Below are positions 15,850 to 23,584 of a DNA stretch of 31,670 nucleotides, one piece after another. A model generated the notes under the pieces. It saw only the letters and a list, made by a program, of their open reading frames with translations, made no database searches and had not been told where the DNA came from. How positions within the stretch are numbered: the stretch's first letter is position 1; the number at the start of each line of letters is the position of its first letter. This DNA is from Halomonas sp. (lineage in GTDB: Bacteria > Pseudomonadota > Gammaproteobacteria > Pseudomonadales > Halomonadaceae): positions 1 through 31,670 of the forward strand of contig SKHS01000076.1 of assembly GCA_007116835.1 (NCBI GenBank). Reading direction: 5' to 3'. The position numbers and the translations under genes were made by a program.

Positions 15850-17685
15850 TTAAAAATGCTGATAAAAGGCCAGCTCGCGGGCCAGCATGGTTCTTCGGGC
15901 TTTAGGGTGTCGAATACCATGGTATTCGTTATCAAACAGCAGTGTTTGTGCTTCGCCACCATGCTGCTCAATATGTCGCGCCATGGCGTGTGTCTGCTCC
16001 GGTACCACCACCGCGTCTTTGCCACCTTGAATAAACAGCGCCTGAATAGGTCTTGTGCACAGGCTGATCTGAGAGGCAGGGCTGCGCTGAGCTAGCAGGG
16101 CGTCATCGCCGATTAGCCAGCCCAGATAGCCGGACTCAAAGCGGTGCGTTTGTGCCGCTAGTGTGAGCGCATTGGTGACACCGTACAGGCTGGTGGCCGC
16201 AGCAAACAGTGGCGTGGCCGCTAGGGCATTGAGGGCGGTAAATCCACCAGCGCTTTGGCCGCGAATAAAGCAGCGGGCTGTGTCAATCGCAAAGCGTGCG
16301 CAGACGGCGTTTACCAGGGCAATCACATCCTCGGTATCGCTGACGCCCCACTGGCCGGCTAACCCTTCACGGTAGCGGCGACCAAAGTTGCCGCTGCCAC
16401 GGGGGTTGATATCTAAAACGTGAAAGCCCTGCTGCTGCCAATAGGCCACCAGCGGGTCGTAGATGGGATAGGTGGCGGCGGTTGGCCCGCCGTGAACGCG
16501 CACAATCATTGGCGTAGCGCGGTTGGCTGAGGCTGAGTAGAAAAAGCCGTGAACCGTTTCGCCTTTATTACCCACCGGCGCTTCAAGCCACTGGGCGGTG
16601 GCAGGTGCTTTTGCGATTACGCTACCCGTTGAGTTTGTGCTATCCACTGAGTGTGCGTTACCCACGACGTTACCCACTAAGTATCTGCGTGAGCCATTTT
16701 CGTTGAACCGTATAAGCTGGGCGCCGCTGGTGGCGCTTTGCACTATGGCGTAATCGCCGTGTTGTGCCAGCGTGATGCTTGCCACGCGGCCGGGGTCGGG
16801 TAGCAGTGCTTCCACCTGCTCGCCGGTACGGCGGTATAGCTGCGCTGCACCCTGGTGTAGTTGGCAGTAAACCTGCCGATTGTCTCGCCAAGCGTGCTGG
16901 CGCTCACCCAGTTGCCATGGCGTGGTGATGTGATCAACGGGGGCGCTGCTCAGACACATGGGGGAGGCCAGATTAACCTGCCAGGGTTGCCACCAGCCAG
17001 CATGATCGCTCATGCAGATCAGCGCGTTGTGCGGGCCAAACTGTGGCTGGCTAATTGCTGTGCCAAAGTCCCAGCTATCAAAGGCCTGTAGCGCGCCGTT
17101 AGCCGCCACCTGTGCGAGGTGCAACTGGCTGCGCTGCCAGGGCATATAAGGCAGTGACCAGCTCACCCAGGCTAAATAGTTGCCGTCATCGCTTACTATT
17201 GGCGCGCCGTAGAAATCGGCACCTTCTACCAGTACTTGCCTGCTCTTGTCAGTCCTGTTCTTGCCAGTTCTGTTGTTGTCAGTAATGGCGACCAACCGCT
17301 GACCTTGATGGTCCTCTTCTACCGCAATCACTCGCTGGCGCTTAGGGTCGGCGCACAGCCCACCGTAGGCGGTTTGCGGGCGCTGTTGCCAGCAGTAGCT
17401 TTTACCGTGGTGGCCGAGCTGCATGATGGCCTGATCGTGCTGGCGCACCCATACGACGCCCCCTAGCAGTGGCGTGTAGCTGCCGCCGCCGTACTGGTTC
17501 ACGCGGCTACCCACCGCCTCTTCTATTACACAGTGCGGCGGCTCATTGCTATTAGCGCGCCATTGCCAAAGCTGCATGTCGCCCGTTTGCGGGCAGCGAG
17601 CCAGCCAGTAAACCGTCTCGGTGTCGCTATGCAGTTCGTTCAGGGTGTCGCAGGGCTCGGCGGCATCCGCCAGGGTAAGTCGCAT
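15850..17685 (-). CDS. S9-family serine peptidase (PqqH-like)
   Basis: A 611-residue prolyl-oligopeptidase-type enzyme: a beta-propeller-like N-terminal part (about 1-350) and an alpha/beta-hydrolase domain with Ser478 in GQSAGG, Asp557 in GGKDAVV and His589 in EYHGI. It lacks a signal peptide, so it is probably cytoplasmic. A peptidase of this family (pqqH) lies in Pseudomonas PQQ clusters, and a role in degrading PqqA-derived peptide is possible but unproved. The ATG at 17685 is preceded by AAGGAG; an earlier in-frame ATG overlaps the metallohydrolase gene. Two short low-complexity stretches, NRTGKNRTDK and VDSTNSTGSV, look like recent insertions in propeller loops. Confidence 0.8.
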   Translation of the reverse strand: MRLTLADAAEPCDTLNELHSDTETVYWLARCPQTGDMQLWQWRANSNEPPHCVIEEAVGSRVNQYGGGSYTPLLGGVVWVRQHDQAIMQLGHHGKSYCWQQRPQTAYGGLCADPKRQRVIAVEEDHQGQRLVAITDNNRTGKNRTDKSRQVLVEGADFYGAPIVSDDGNYLAWVSWSLPYMPWQRSQLHLAQVAANGALQAFDSWDFGTAISQPQFGPHNALICMSDHAGWWQPWQVNLASPMCLSSAPVDHITTPWQLGERQHAWRDNRQVYCQLHQGAAQLYRRTGEQVEALLPDPGRVASITLAQHGDYAIVQSATSGAQLIRFNENGSRRYLVGNVVGNAHSVDSTNSTGSVIAKAPATAQWLEAPVGNKGETVHGFFYSASANRATPMIVRVHGGPTAATYPIYDPLVAYWQQQGFHVLDINPRGSGNFGRRYREGLAGQWGVSDTEDVIALVNAVCARFAIDTARCFIRGQSAGGFTALNALAATPLFAAATSLYGVTNALTLAAQTHRFESGYLGWLIGDDALLAQRSPASQISLCTRPIQALFIQGGKDAVVVPEQTHAMARHIEQHGGEAQTLLFDNEYHGIRHPKARRTMLARELAFYQHF

Positions 17686-17696
17686 AGGCGTGCTCC

Positions 17697-18641
17697 TTAG
17701 TGTGGGGCGCCCCACAGCAGCCGTGCTTCATAGCGTGGGTAAAGCTGCATCACGCTGCGGGTAAACTCGTATTCGGCGAGTGCGATGGTGCTAAACGTGT
17801 CAGGTAATTCACCAGCCAAGGCGTGATTGGCCCCCAACCCTTCGCTAGCCACGTCGCTGAGGCGCTGGTCTAGCCATTCAAGGTAATCAATGGTTTGGTC
17901 AATGATCGTTGCGGGGGGAGCGCTGGGGCCATGGCCGGGCACCGCGATGGTGGCATTGAGTATGCGTAGGTCGTGTAGTTCTTCCAGCCACTGTTGAAGG
18001 CCAGGGGTGTGAGCGGTAGCGGCAGCGCGTTGGTAGAAGCCCATGTCACCCAAAAACAGCACGCCGGTGGCGTGATCCATAATCACCAGGTCCCCCCCGC
18101 TATGGCCGCTCATGGCATATAGGGTGAGTGGGTAGCTGCCCAGCGTTATGTCACCGGCCTCAATCACCTCGGGTAGGGCAACAGACGAGCGTTCCAAGCT
18201 GCGCCCGGTCAGCCGCTCGACGTTGTCGATCAGCGCGTCTGTGTCGCGAGCCATCAGGTCGCGGGTCGTGGCCAGAGTGAGGTGCTGTGCCTTGTCAAAG
18301 GCGGCATTGCCGAAAAAGTGATCGGGGTGGTGGTGGGTAGTTAAGACCCACCTTACGGGTTGAGAGGTGTGCTGAGCAATCAGCGTTTTTAGCGCCTCGC
18401 CAAAGTGTGGGCTACTGCCGCTATCGATGAGAATGACGCCGTTGGGCGTGGCAATAAACGCCTGGTTGCCGATGTGGCCGCAGTTGCTGGTGGAAAGCTC
18501 TTCTGTTAGGCCTTCCACCATCCAGGTGTTTTCCGCAACTGGTTGAGCCACAAGCGGACGTTCGCAGAACATTACCGGCTCGCTGGCCAACAGCGGGGCG
18601 GCTAGCAGTGCCGCTAGACTACCTAAGAAGTGCGCTTTCAT
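17697..18641 (-). CDS. Quinoprotein-associated zinc metallohydrolase (MBL fold)
   Basis: A 314-residue metallo-beta-lactamase-fold protein with a signal peptide (residues 1-20, cleavage near LLAS) and the zinc motif HxHxDH at 103-108 (HHHPDH), followed by MSGHSGG, GDMGF and PGHGP ligand regions. It resembles the SoxH-related metallohydrolases of quinoprotein dehydrogenase clusters; which of the two described subtypes it is I cannot decide. Its substrate is unknown; MBL relatives include persulfide dioxygenases and thioesterases. Its start overlaps the stop of the SoxYZ-like gene by ATGA, which argues that the two proteins work together in the periplasm. Extra cysteines are at 26 and 54. Confidence 0.83.
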   Translation of the reverse strand: MKAHFLGSLAALLAAPLLASEPVMFCERPLVAQPVAENTWMVEGLTEELSTSNCGHIGNQAFIATPNGVILIDSGSSPHFGEALKTLIAQHTSQPVRWVLTTHHHPDHFFGNAAFDKAQHLTLATTRDLMARDTDALIDNVERLTGRSLERSSVALPEVIEAGDITLGSYPLTLYAMSGHSGGDLVIMDHATGVLFLGDMGFYQRAAATAHTPGLQQWLEELHDLRILNATIAVPGHGPSAPPATIIDQTIDYLEWLDQRLSDVASEGLGANHALAGELPDTFSTIALAEYEFTRSVMQLYPRYEARLLWGAPH

Positions 18642-19459
18642 GGCTGAAGGCCCATGGAAAAACGATTGCCGTTGTTGTCCCGTGCACCAATCACATAGCC
18701 ACCCGGCGAGGGGCGCATATGCAGCCCTAAGGTAGGGTTGGCGCTTACCGAGGCTTCGATATCCAAGGTGGCCACTTGCTGGCCCTGATGGTCGAGCATT
18801 TCAAACGACTGCACGTAAAAGGCCGGTTGACTGGGGATTAAGCCGCTGTCCATGGGGTGAGAAAGGCGCAACCGCAGGCGTTGCTCATCCTCATTGTCGA
18901 ACAAACGGCCCTGTAGCTCGCCGAAGGTGTTTTCCCAGTCAGTGTCAGCGGTGGCAATACCGGGTGTGGTGCAGCCGCCCCCTTCTGCTTCAATGTAGGT
19001 GCCGCCAACATGCCAGGTATCTCCCTGCTTCACCGCGACGCGCACGGCGGAGGCTTGTTCCAAACGAATATTCAGCGAAAGCTTGGCTAAGCCGTGACTC
19101 ATTGGTGAGTACGTGAATAGGCGGGGAATGGGGTTGAGATCGACCCAGGCGATAATATCGGTGATTGGTTCACCGCTGGCCTCTAGGGCGCTGGCGTCGA
19201 GCTCAATGGGGACTTGTCCTGAGTCTTCGGCAAACCTTGGTGCGTTCACGATGACTCGCTCGTCAAATACCACGGAGGCATCGCCCAAGAAGCGTTCGCG
19301 GTAAACAGGCCACATAAAGGAATTAAGCGGGTCTTTTTCGGCGGTATTCAGTGTCGCCGCGTGAGAGGCCGGCGGAAACACGCTAATTAAAAGGCAGGCA
19401 AGCGCCGCGAGGGTCGCGGCGAGCCGTGGAGGGATGAACGTCTGCGTTAATAAAACCAT
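18638..19459 (-). CDS. Quinoprotein-associated SoxYZ-like carrier protein
   Basis: A 273-residue exported protein (signal peptide about 1-34, cleavage near SHA) with a SoxY-like domain (about 45-165) fused to a SoxZ-like domain (about 175-270). In SoxY a swinging-arm GGCGG cysteine carries sulfur intermediates. Here the corresponding stretch at the domain junction is GGGCTTPG with Cys163, apart from signal-peptide Cys22 the only cysteine in the protein. A GGGAGG site precedes the ATG. It is coupled to the metallohydrolase downstream and follows the cytochrome gene by 21 bp. The family is known from quinoprotein alcohol-dehydrogenase clusters, but its cargo and role are not established. Confidence 0.85.
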   Translation of the reverse strand: MVLLTQTFIPPRLAATLAALACLLISVFPPASHAATLNTAEKDPLNSFMWPVYRERFLGDASVVFDERVIVNAPRFAEDSGQVPIELDASALEASGEPITDIIAWVDLNPIPRLFTYSPMSHGLAKLSLNIRLEQASAVRVAVKQGDTWHVGGTYIEAEGGGCTTPGIATADTDWENTFGELQGRLFDNEDEQRLRLRLSHPMDSGLIPSQPAFYVQSFEMLDHQGQQVATLDIEASVSANPTLGLHMRPSPGGYVIGARDNNGNRFSMGLQP

Positions 19460-19480
19460 GATGCCTCCCCGCTATGCGTG

Positions 19481-19993
19481 TTATTGGCCTTTAGTGGTTT
19501 CCATGCTGACGGTTTCCAGCCACGTACGGATGGCCCAGAGGCCTTCTTGGCTAACGTAGTCGGACATTCGTGGCATCAGTACGCGGCCGTTGCGTTCAGC
19601 ACCGTTGGTGACCAGCTCTTTGTACCACTCATCGCCCCATGCGCCGTTTTCAAGCTCACGTAGGTCGGGGGCGATGCCGCCAGATTTTGCCTCTAGGCCG
19701 TGGCAGGCTGCGCAGTTACTGTTATAGGCACGGGCACCGATATCCACGGCTAGTTCGTGCTGGGGATGATCTTCACGGTAGGGGTTCTCTTCTAGCCACT
19801 CGTCTCCCAGAAGCTCTAACCCCTTAATATCGACTGGCTGAGGGGTGACATCGCCATGTGACCACGCCAGCGGTGACGCCAGCAATGCAACAAGGGCGAT
19901 GGCACCGGCTTGGCCGCAGAAGCGTAAGGGCGTTTTTGTCGGGGTGGTTTGTGTCAGCTGCGTTTTTGTCAGCACGTTTTTTGTAATGGTCAT
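19481..19993 (-). CDS. pedF: Cytochrome c-550, PedF-like electron acceptor
   Basis: A 170-residue single-haem cytochrome c with a long N-terminal signal region (hydrophobic AIALVALLASPLAW, cleavage around residue 45). The haem site CAACH is at 94-98, and the axial methionine is probably Met140 in LMPRM. The flanks NPYR, GIAPDLRELENGAWGDEW and WAIRTWLETV match the PedF group that accepts electrons from PQQ ethanol dehydrogenases in the periplasm. The ATG at 19993 was chosen over an in-frame TTG at 20008 because TGAGGAG lies upstream of it. It is the first gene of the minus-strand operon and diverges from exaA, its likely electron donor. Its N-terminus is Thr/Lys-rich, encoded by repeated CGTTTTTGTC motifs. 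Confidence 0.85.
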   Translation of the reverse strand: MTITKNVLTKTQLTQTTPTKTPLRFCGQAGAIALVALLASPLAWSHGDVTPQPVDIKGLELLGDEWLEENPYREDHPQHELAVDIGARAYNSNCAACHGLEAKSGGIAPDLRELENGAWGDEWYKELVTNGAERNGRVLMPRMSDYVSQEGLWAIRTWLETVSMETTKGQ

Positions 19994-20061
19994 GGGAATG
20001 CTCCTCAAGGGGGGTCGATATCACGTCACTTGAGTGAGCATAGGCAGGCCAGCGCTTAGTC

Positions 20062-20077
20062 CCTATAGCACCTTAGG
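20062..20077 (-). promoter_or_regulatory. Promoter candidate of the cytochrome/SoxYZ-like operon with TAAGGTGCT element
   Basis: On the minus strand CCTAAGGTGCT (20077-20067) leads into an extended -10, TG-C-TATAGG (20070-20062), about 70 bp before the cytochrome ATG. The 11 bp are identical to those before ercA and in the same register to the -10. CCTA and TAGG also make a small inverted repeat over 20062-20077. Confidence 0.42.
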
Positions 20078-20162
20078 CATCGCTGGGCTCCTCCTTTGGA
20101 AGTAGTGCTAAATCAGGATGAGAACGCGACTGGAGGGGTAGGTTGGTTTTTTATCCGAGCTT

Positions 20163-20197
20163 CTAAGCTGAGCTTAGTCTTGCAAACACCACGCAAG
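20163..20197. promoter_or_regulatory. Two adjacent inverted repeats upstream of exaA
   Basis: CTAAGCT (20163-20169), one base, then AGCTTAG (20171-20177) makes a perfect 15-bp palindrome. It is followed at once by CTTGC (20179-20183) and GCAAG (20193-20197), another inverted repeat. Both lie 59-93 bp before the exaA ATG and are candidate sites for the response regulator or a leader structure. Confidence 0.45.
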
Positions 20198-20255
20198 CAG
20201 CAGCTTGGCCGCTTTGCAGCCATTGCATTGTGATCATTACTCGGATGGAAAACCC

Positions 20256-22157
20256 ATGACATACGCTACCAATAACAACACGTCAGCTCGTAACATTTCG
20301 TGGCCCTTTCGCCTGCGTACGCTCACCGCCGCCGTTGCTTATGCCTCTGCGCTAGGCATAGGTGGCGTTGCGATGACAGCTAACGCCAGCCAGGTGACCT
20401 GGGATGATATTCTCAATGACCATGACAACACTGAAACCGTGTTGATGTATGGCATGGGTGTGAAAGCGCAACGCTACAGCCCGCTCGACCAAATTAATGC
20501 TGACAACGTAGAGATGCTTTCCCCCGCGTGGTCGCACTCCTTCGGTGATGAAATGCAGCGTGGTCAAGAGTCCCAAGCGCTGATCCATGAAGGGGTAATC
20601 TATGTCACCGGCTCTTATTCACGTATTTTCGCCATTGATGCGCGTACCGGCCAGCGTCTGTGGTCCTACAATCATCGCCTGCCCAGCGATATTCGCCCCT
20701 GCTGTGACGTAGTCAACCGCGGTGCGGCCATTTACGGCGATAAGGTGTTCTTCGGCACCCTGGATGCGGGCATCGTCGCGCTGAATAAGGATACCGGTGA
20801 CGTGGTGTGGCGCGAGCGTTTTGGTGACCATCGCTCGGGTTACACCATGACTGGGGCGCCCACCATTGTGGAGGATCAGGAAACGGGCCGTGTCATGCTG
20901 ATTCATGGCTCTTCAGGCAATGAATTTGGCATTGTCGGTAAGCTCTATGCCCGTGACGTAGAGACCGGCGAAGAGATCTGGATGCGGCCCTTTGTTGAAG
21001 GTCATGTGGGCCGCTTGAATGGTGAAGAGAGCACGCCAACAGGCGACGCTAGCGCGCCTTCCTGGCCTGATGACCCCGATAGCGAAACCGGTAAAGTGCA
21101 AGCCTGGAGCCAAGGTGGTGGAGCGCCGTGGCAGAGTGCCAGCTTTGATCCCGATACCAATACCATCATCATTGGGGCAGGCAACCCCGCGCCTTGGAAC
21201 GGCTGGGCACGCACCTCAGAAGATGGCGACCCATCTGACTACGACAGTCTTTATACCTCTGGCCAGCTAGGGGTTGACCCCTCCACCGGTGAAGTGAAGT
21301 GGTTCTACCAACACACCCCCAATGATACCTGGGATTTCTCAGGCAATAACGAGATCGTGTTGTTCGAGTACGAAGATGAAAACGGCGAAATGGTTAACGC
21401 CGGTGCCCACGCCGACCGTAACGGCTTCTTCTATATCACTGATCGTACCAACGGCGAGCTGATTAATGCCTTCCCGTTTGTCGATAACATCACCTGGGCC
21501 ACCCACATTGACTTGGAAACAGGCCGCCCGGTAGAGGTGGAAGGCCAGCGTCCTGCGCGCTTGAAAGAGGGGGAAACGCGCTCTGAAGCCGTTGAAGTGT
21601 CGCCACCCTTCCTTGGCGGTAAAAACTGGAACCCGATGGCGTATAGCCAAGACACGGGGCTGTTCTACGTGCCTGGTAACCATTGGAAGGAAGATTACTG
21701 GACAGAAGAAGTCGACTACGTGGAAGGGGCCGCTTATCTAGGCATGGGCTTCCGCATTAAACGCATGTACGACGATCATGTTGGTATTTTACGAGCTGTT
21801 GACCCAATCACGGGTGAGTTTGCCTGGGAGCATAAAGAACCAATGCCATTATGGGCAGGTGTCTTGGCGACCCACGGTAATCTGGTGTTTACCGGCACAG
21901 GGGATGGCTACTTTAAAGCGTTCCACGCTGAAACTGGTGAAGAGCTTTGGAAATTCCAAGTCGGTACCGGCATCATCTCACCACCGATCACCTGGGAAAT
22001 GGATGGTGAGCAATACATTGGTGTTACCGCAGGCTACGGCGGCGCAGTTCCACTATGGGGTGGTGATATGGCTGAGCTGACGCGACCGATTGCGCAGGGC
22101 GGCTCGTTCTGGGTCTTTAAACTGCCTTCCTTCGTACAAGATCTGGCTAATCGTTAA
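20256..22157 (+). CDS. exaA: PQQ-dependent ethanol dehydrogenase, calcium type
   Basis: A 633-residue quinoprotein alcohol dehydrogenase that oxidises ethanol and other alcohols in the periplasm. Residues 1-44 form a Sec-type signal (cleavage after TANA). Counting from Ser45 as mature residue 1, the active-site residues fall at the numbers known from Pseudomonas aeruginosa QEDH: adjacent Cys105-Cys106 (RPCCD), calcium ligands Glu179 (SGNEFG), Asn266 (AGNPAPWN) and catalytic Asp316 (DTWDFSG). Two residues after Asp316 is Ser, not the Asp diagnostic of lanthanide enzymes, so this is a Ca-type enzyme. Its eight-bladed propeller W-motifs are visible (for example TGEVKWFYQH, TGEELWKFQV). The ATG at 20256 is preferred to an in-frame TTG at 20205. 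A terminator follows at 22175. Confidence 0.95.
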   Translation: MTYATNNNTSARNISWPFRLRTLTAAVAYASALGIGGVAMTANASQVTWDDILNDHDNTETVLMYGMGVKAQRYSPLDQINADNVEMLSPAWSHSFGDEMQRGQESQALIHEGVIYVTGSYSRIFAIDARTGQRLWSYNHRLPSDIRPCCDVVNRGAAIYGDKVFFGTLDAGIVALNKDTGDVVWRERFGDHRSGYTMTGAPTIVEDQETGRVMLIHGSSGNEFGIVGKLYARDVETGEEIWMRPFVEGHVGRLNGEESTPTGDASAPSWPDDPDSETGKVQAWSQGGGAPWQSASFDPDTNTIIIGAGNPAPWNGWARTSEDGDPSDYDSLYTSGQLGVDPSTGEVKWFYQHTPNDTWDFSGNNEIVLFEYEDENGEMVNAGAHADRNGFFYITDRTNGELINAFPFVDNITWATHIDLETGRPVEVEGQRPARLKEGETRSEAVEVSPPFLGGKNWNPMAYSQDTGLFYVPGNHWKEDYWTEEVDYVEGAAYLGMGFRIKRMYDDHVGILRAVDPITGEFAWEHKEPMPLWAGVLATHGNLVFTGTGDGYFKAFHAETGEELWKFQVGTGIISPPITWEMDGEQYIGVTAGYGGAVPLWGGDMAELTRPIAQGGSFWVFKLPSFVQDLANR

Positions 22158-22174
22158 GTTATTCGCGTGTGTTT

Positions 22175-22198
22175 GGGCGGCATGTGCCGCCCTTTTTT
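22175..22198 (+). terminator. Intrinsic terminator after exaA
   Basis: GGGCGGC and GCCGCCC (7-bp stem, 4-nt loop ATGT, 22175-22192) followed by six T (22193-22198). It lies 17 bp beyond the exaA stop and 18 bp before the next start, so part of the transcripts may read through into the pentapeptide gene. Confidence 0.9.
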
Positions 22199-22215
22199 AG
22201 ATGGAGAGAATAATA

Positions 22216-22935
22216 ATGAAAAATCGTATCGCCCAGCGCTCCTACCGTCGTGTTAACGCCCATCGCAGTGCTCGAAAAATAGTCGGTCTGCTACTCTGCA
22301 TGGGGGCCGTTGGTACAGCCGCCACTGCCTCGGCAGACAGCAGCTATGATGAATTTGCCCCCCCTGTGTTTAACGGTTGCCAGCTGGTGCCTGGCACCCA
22401 GTGCGCGGACATGGATCTATCCGGCGGCGACTTTTCCAACCTTGACCTGCAAGGGGCTAACTTTGCGGGCAGCAATTTAGATAATGCGGACTTTCGTCAC
22501 AGCAATTTACGTAGCGTTGATTTTGAAGGCGCATCGCTGCGCCATGCCAACCTTAATCGTGCGCGCATGCCCAACACGCATCTGCGAGGCGCAGACCTTT
22601 CCCATGCGAGTTTAATTGGGCTAGATAGCTGGAGTATTTACGCCCAAGGCGCGATTTTTGACCACGCCGACTTAACGGGTGCCAACCTTGGGTTTGCTCG
22701 TCTATCCGGTGCCAGCATGCAAGCGGCGACGTTGCTGGGTAGTAACCTGGAAATGGCGTGGATGAATAAGGTCAACCTTATCGGTGCCGACCTGCGTGAT
22801 GCCAACCTGCAGGAAGCCAAAATGAACATTACCCGCCTGAATAATGCCGATATGACCGGTGCGCGCATCCACTACGGTAACTTTCAACTGGCGCAAATGG
22901 AGGGGTGTACCGCCTGTCCGTTCGACTGGGAGTAA
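22216..22935 (+). CDS. Exported pentapeptide-repeat protein of the quinoprotein cluster
   Basis: A 239-residue protein with a signal peptide (about 1-40, cleavage after ASA) and a run of pentapeptide repeats from about 63 to 228 (ADMDL, GDFSN, LDLQG, ANFAG and so on), which would fold as a right-handed quadrilateral beta helix. The mature protein has four cysteines, two just before the helix (Cys55, Cys63) and two just after it (Cys231 and Cys234, CTAC), as if both ends were capped by disulfides or a CxxC redox pair. The ATG at 22216 has GGAGA 8 bp upstream; an ATG at 22201 has none. Its function is unknown. Position directly after exaA suggests a periplasmic scaffold or chaperone role in alcohol oxidation. 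Confidence 0.83.
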   Translation: MKNRIAQRSYRRVNAHRSARKIVGLLLCMGAVGTAATASADSSYDEFAPPVFNGCQLVPGTQCADMDLSGGDFSNLDLQGANFAGSNLDNADFRHSNLRSVDFEGASLRHANLNRARMPNTHLRGADLSHASLIGLDSWSIYAQGAIFDHADLTGANLGFARLSGASMQAATLLGSNLEMAWMNKVNLIGADLRDANLQEAKMNITRLNNADMTGARIHYGNFQLAQMEGCTACPFDWE

Positions 22936-22940
22936 AGCGT

Positions 22941-23570
22941 ATGGCGACCATCGACTCGGCGCATCCTGTGCGCCGTTGCTGTATGAGGGGGATCTGGATA
23001 GGGGGTGTCTGGGCAGGCGGGCTGTTCAGTATGCTAGCCGGGGCTGAACAGCCCTCAGCCCCCTTTCACCAGTCAGCGTCTTTCAACAAAGAAGGCTACC
23101 GGTTACCGCCTTTCAAGGCTCCTGTGACGGCTGCGTTACCGGGAGTCACCGTGCTAGATGACCATGCCTTTCAATCCCTGGTGGACGCATCGCCTGTGAT
23201 ACTGGTAGATGTTAATGCACTGCCCTGGCGCGACGGCCTGTTTTTACAGGATAGCCCTCATCTAACCATTCCTGATAGCGTTTGGCTGCCCAACGTTGGC
23301 GCACCTGCGCTGGAAGATGCGTGGGTCGACTATTTCAGCGATGCACTTAATGCGTTTCGCGAGCATCCAGAGGCGGTACCGCTGGTGTTTTTCTGCCGGG
23401 CTGACTGCTGGCTTTCCTGGAACGCTGCCCGGCGTGCTGAGGCAATGGGCTATGAAGGGCTGTATTGGTACCCCAATGGGGTGGATGGCTGGCAAGCGAG
23501 CGGTCATTCGTTAGCCGCTGTTTGCCCGCAGCTGCCCGCTCATGCTGAGCGAGCTACCTGCGAGCCTTAA
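22941..23570 (+). CDS. PQQ-catabolism-associated C-x3-C-W protein, rhodanese-like
   Basis: A 209-residue exported protein (hydrophobic signal about 15-35, cleavage near AGA). It has the motif FFCRADCWLSWNAARRA with Cys152, Cys156 and Trp157, and GYEGLYWYPNGVDGW after it, which identify the family named for its CW motif in PQQ-dependent catabolism clusters. The fold is rhodanese-like: an ILVDV strand (87-91), then the cysteine loop where rhodaneses hold the persulfide. The start at 22941 has GGAG upstream and lies 5 bp after the pentapeptide gene, so the two form an operon; an in-frame GTG at 22905 would overlap that gene. Its end is 14 bp from the end of pqqE on the other strand. The biochemical role is not established. 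Confidence 0.85.
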   Translation: MATIDSAHPVRRCCMRGIWIGGVWAGGLFSMLAGAEQPSAPFHQSASFNKEGYRLPPFKAPVTAALPGVTVLDDHAFQSLVDASPVILVDVNALPWRDGLFLQDSPHLTIPDSVWLPNVGAPALEDAWVDYFSDALNAFREHPEAVPLVFFCRADCWLSWNAARRAEAMGYEGLYWYPNGVDGWQASGHSLAAVCPQLPAHAERATCEP

Positions 23571-23584
23571 TAGGTTAACTAGGT

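Noticed and set aside
15714..16025. Upstream extension of the ErcA frame to an ATG at 16025
   Set aside because: It would overlap the S9 peptidase gene by 176 bp, its sequence does not look like a dehydrogenase N-terminus, and starting at 15713 gives the expected length.
20256..22157. Lanthanide-dependent (XoxF/PedH-like) dehydrogenase
   Set aside because: The diagnostic Asp two residues after the catalytic Asp is Ser here.
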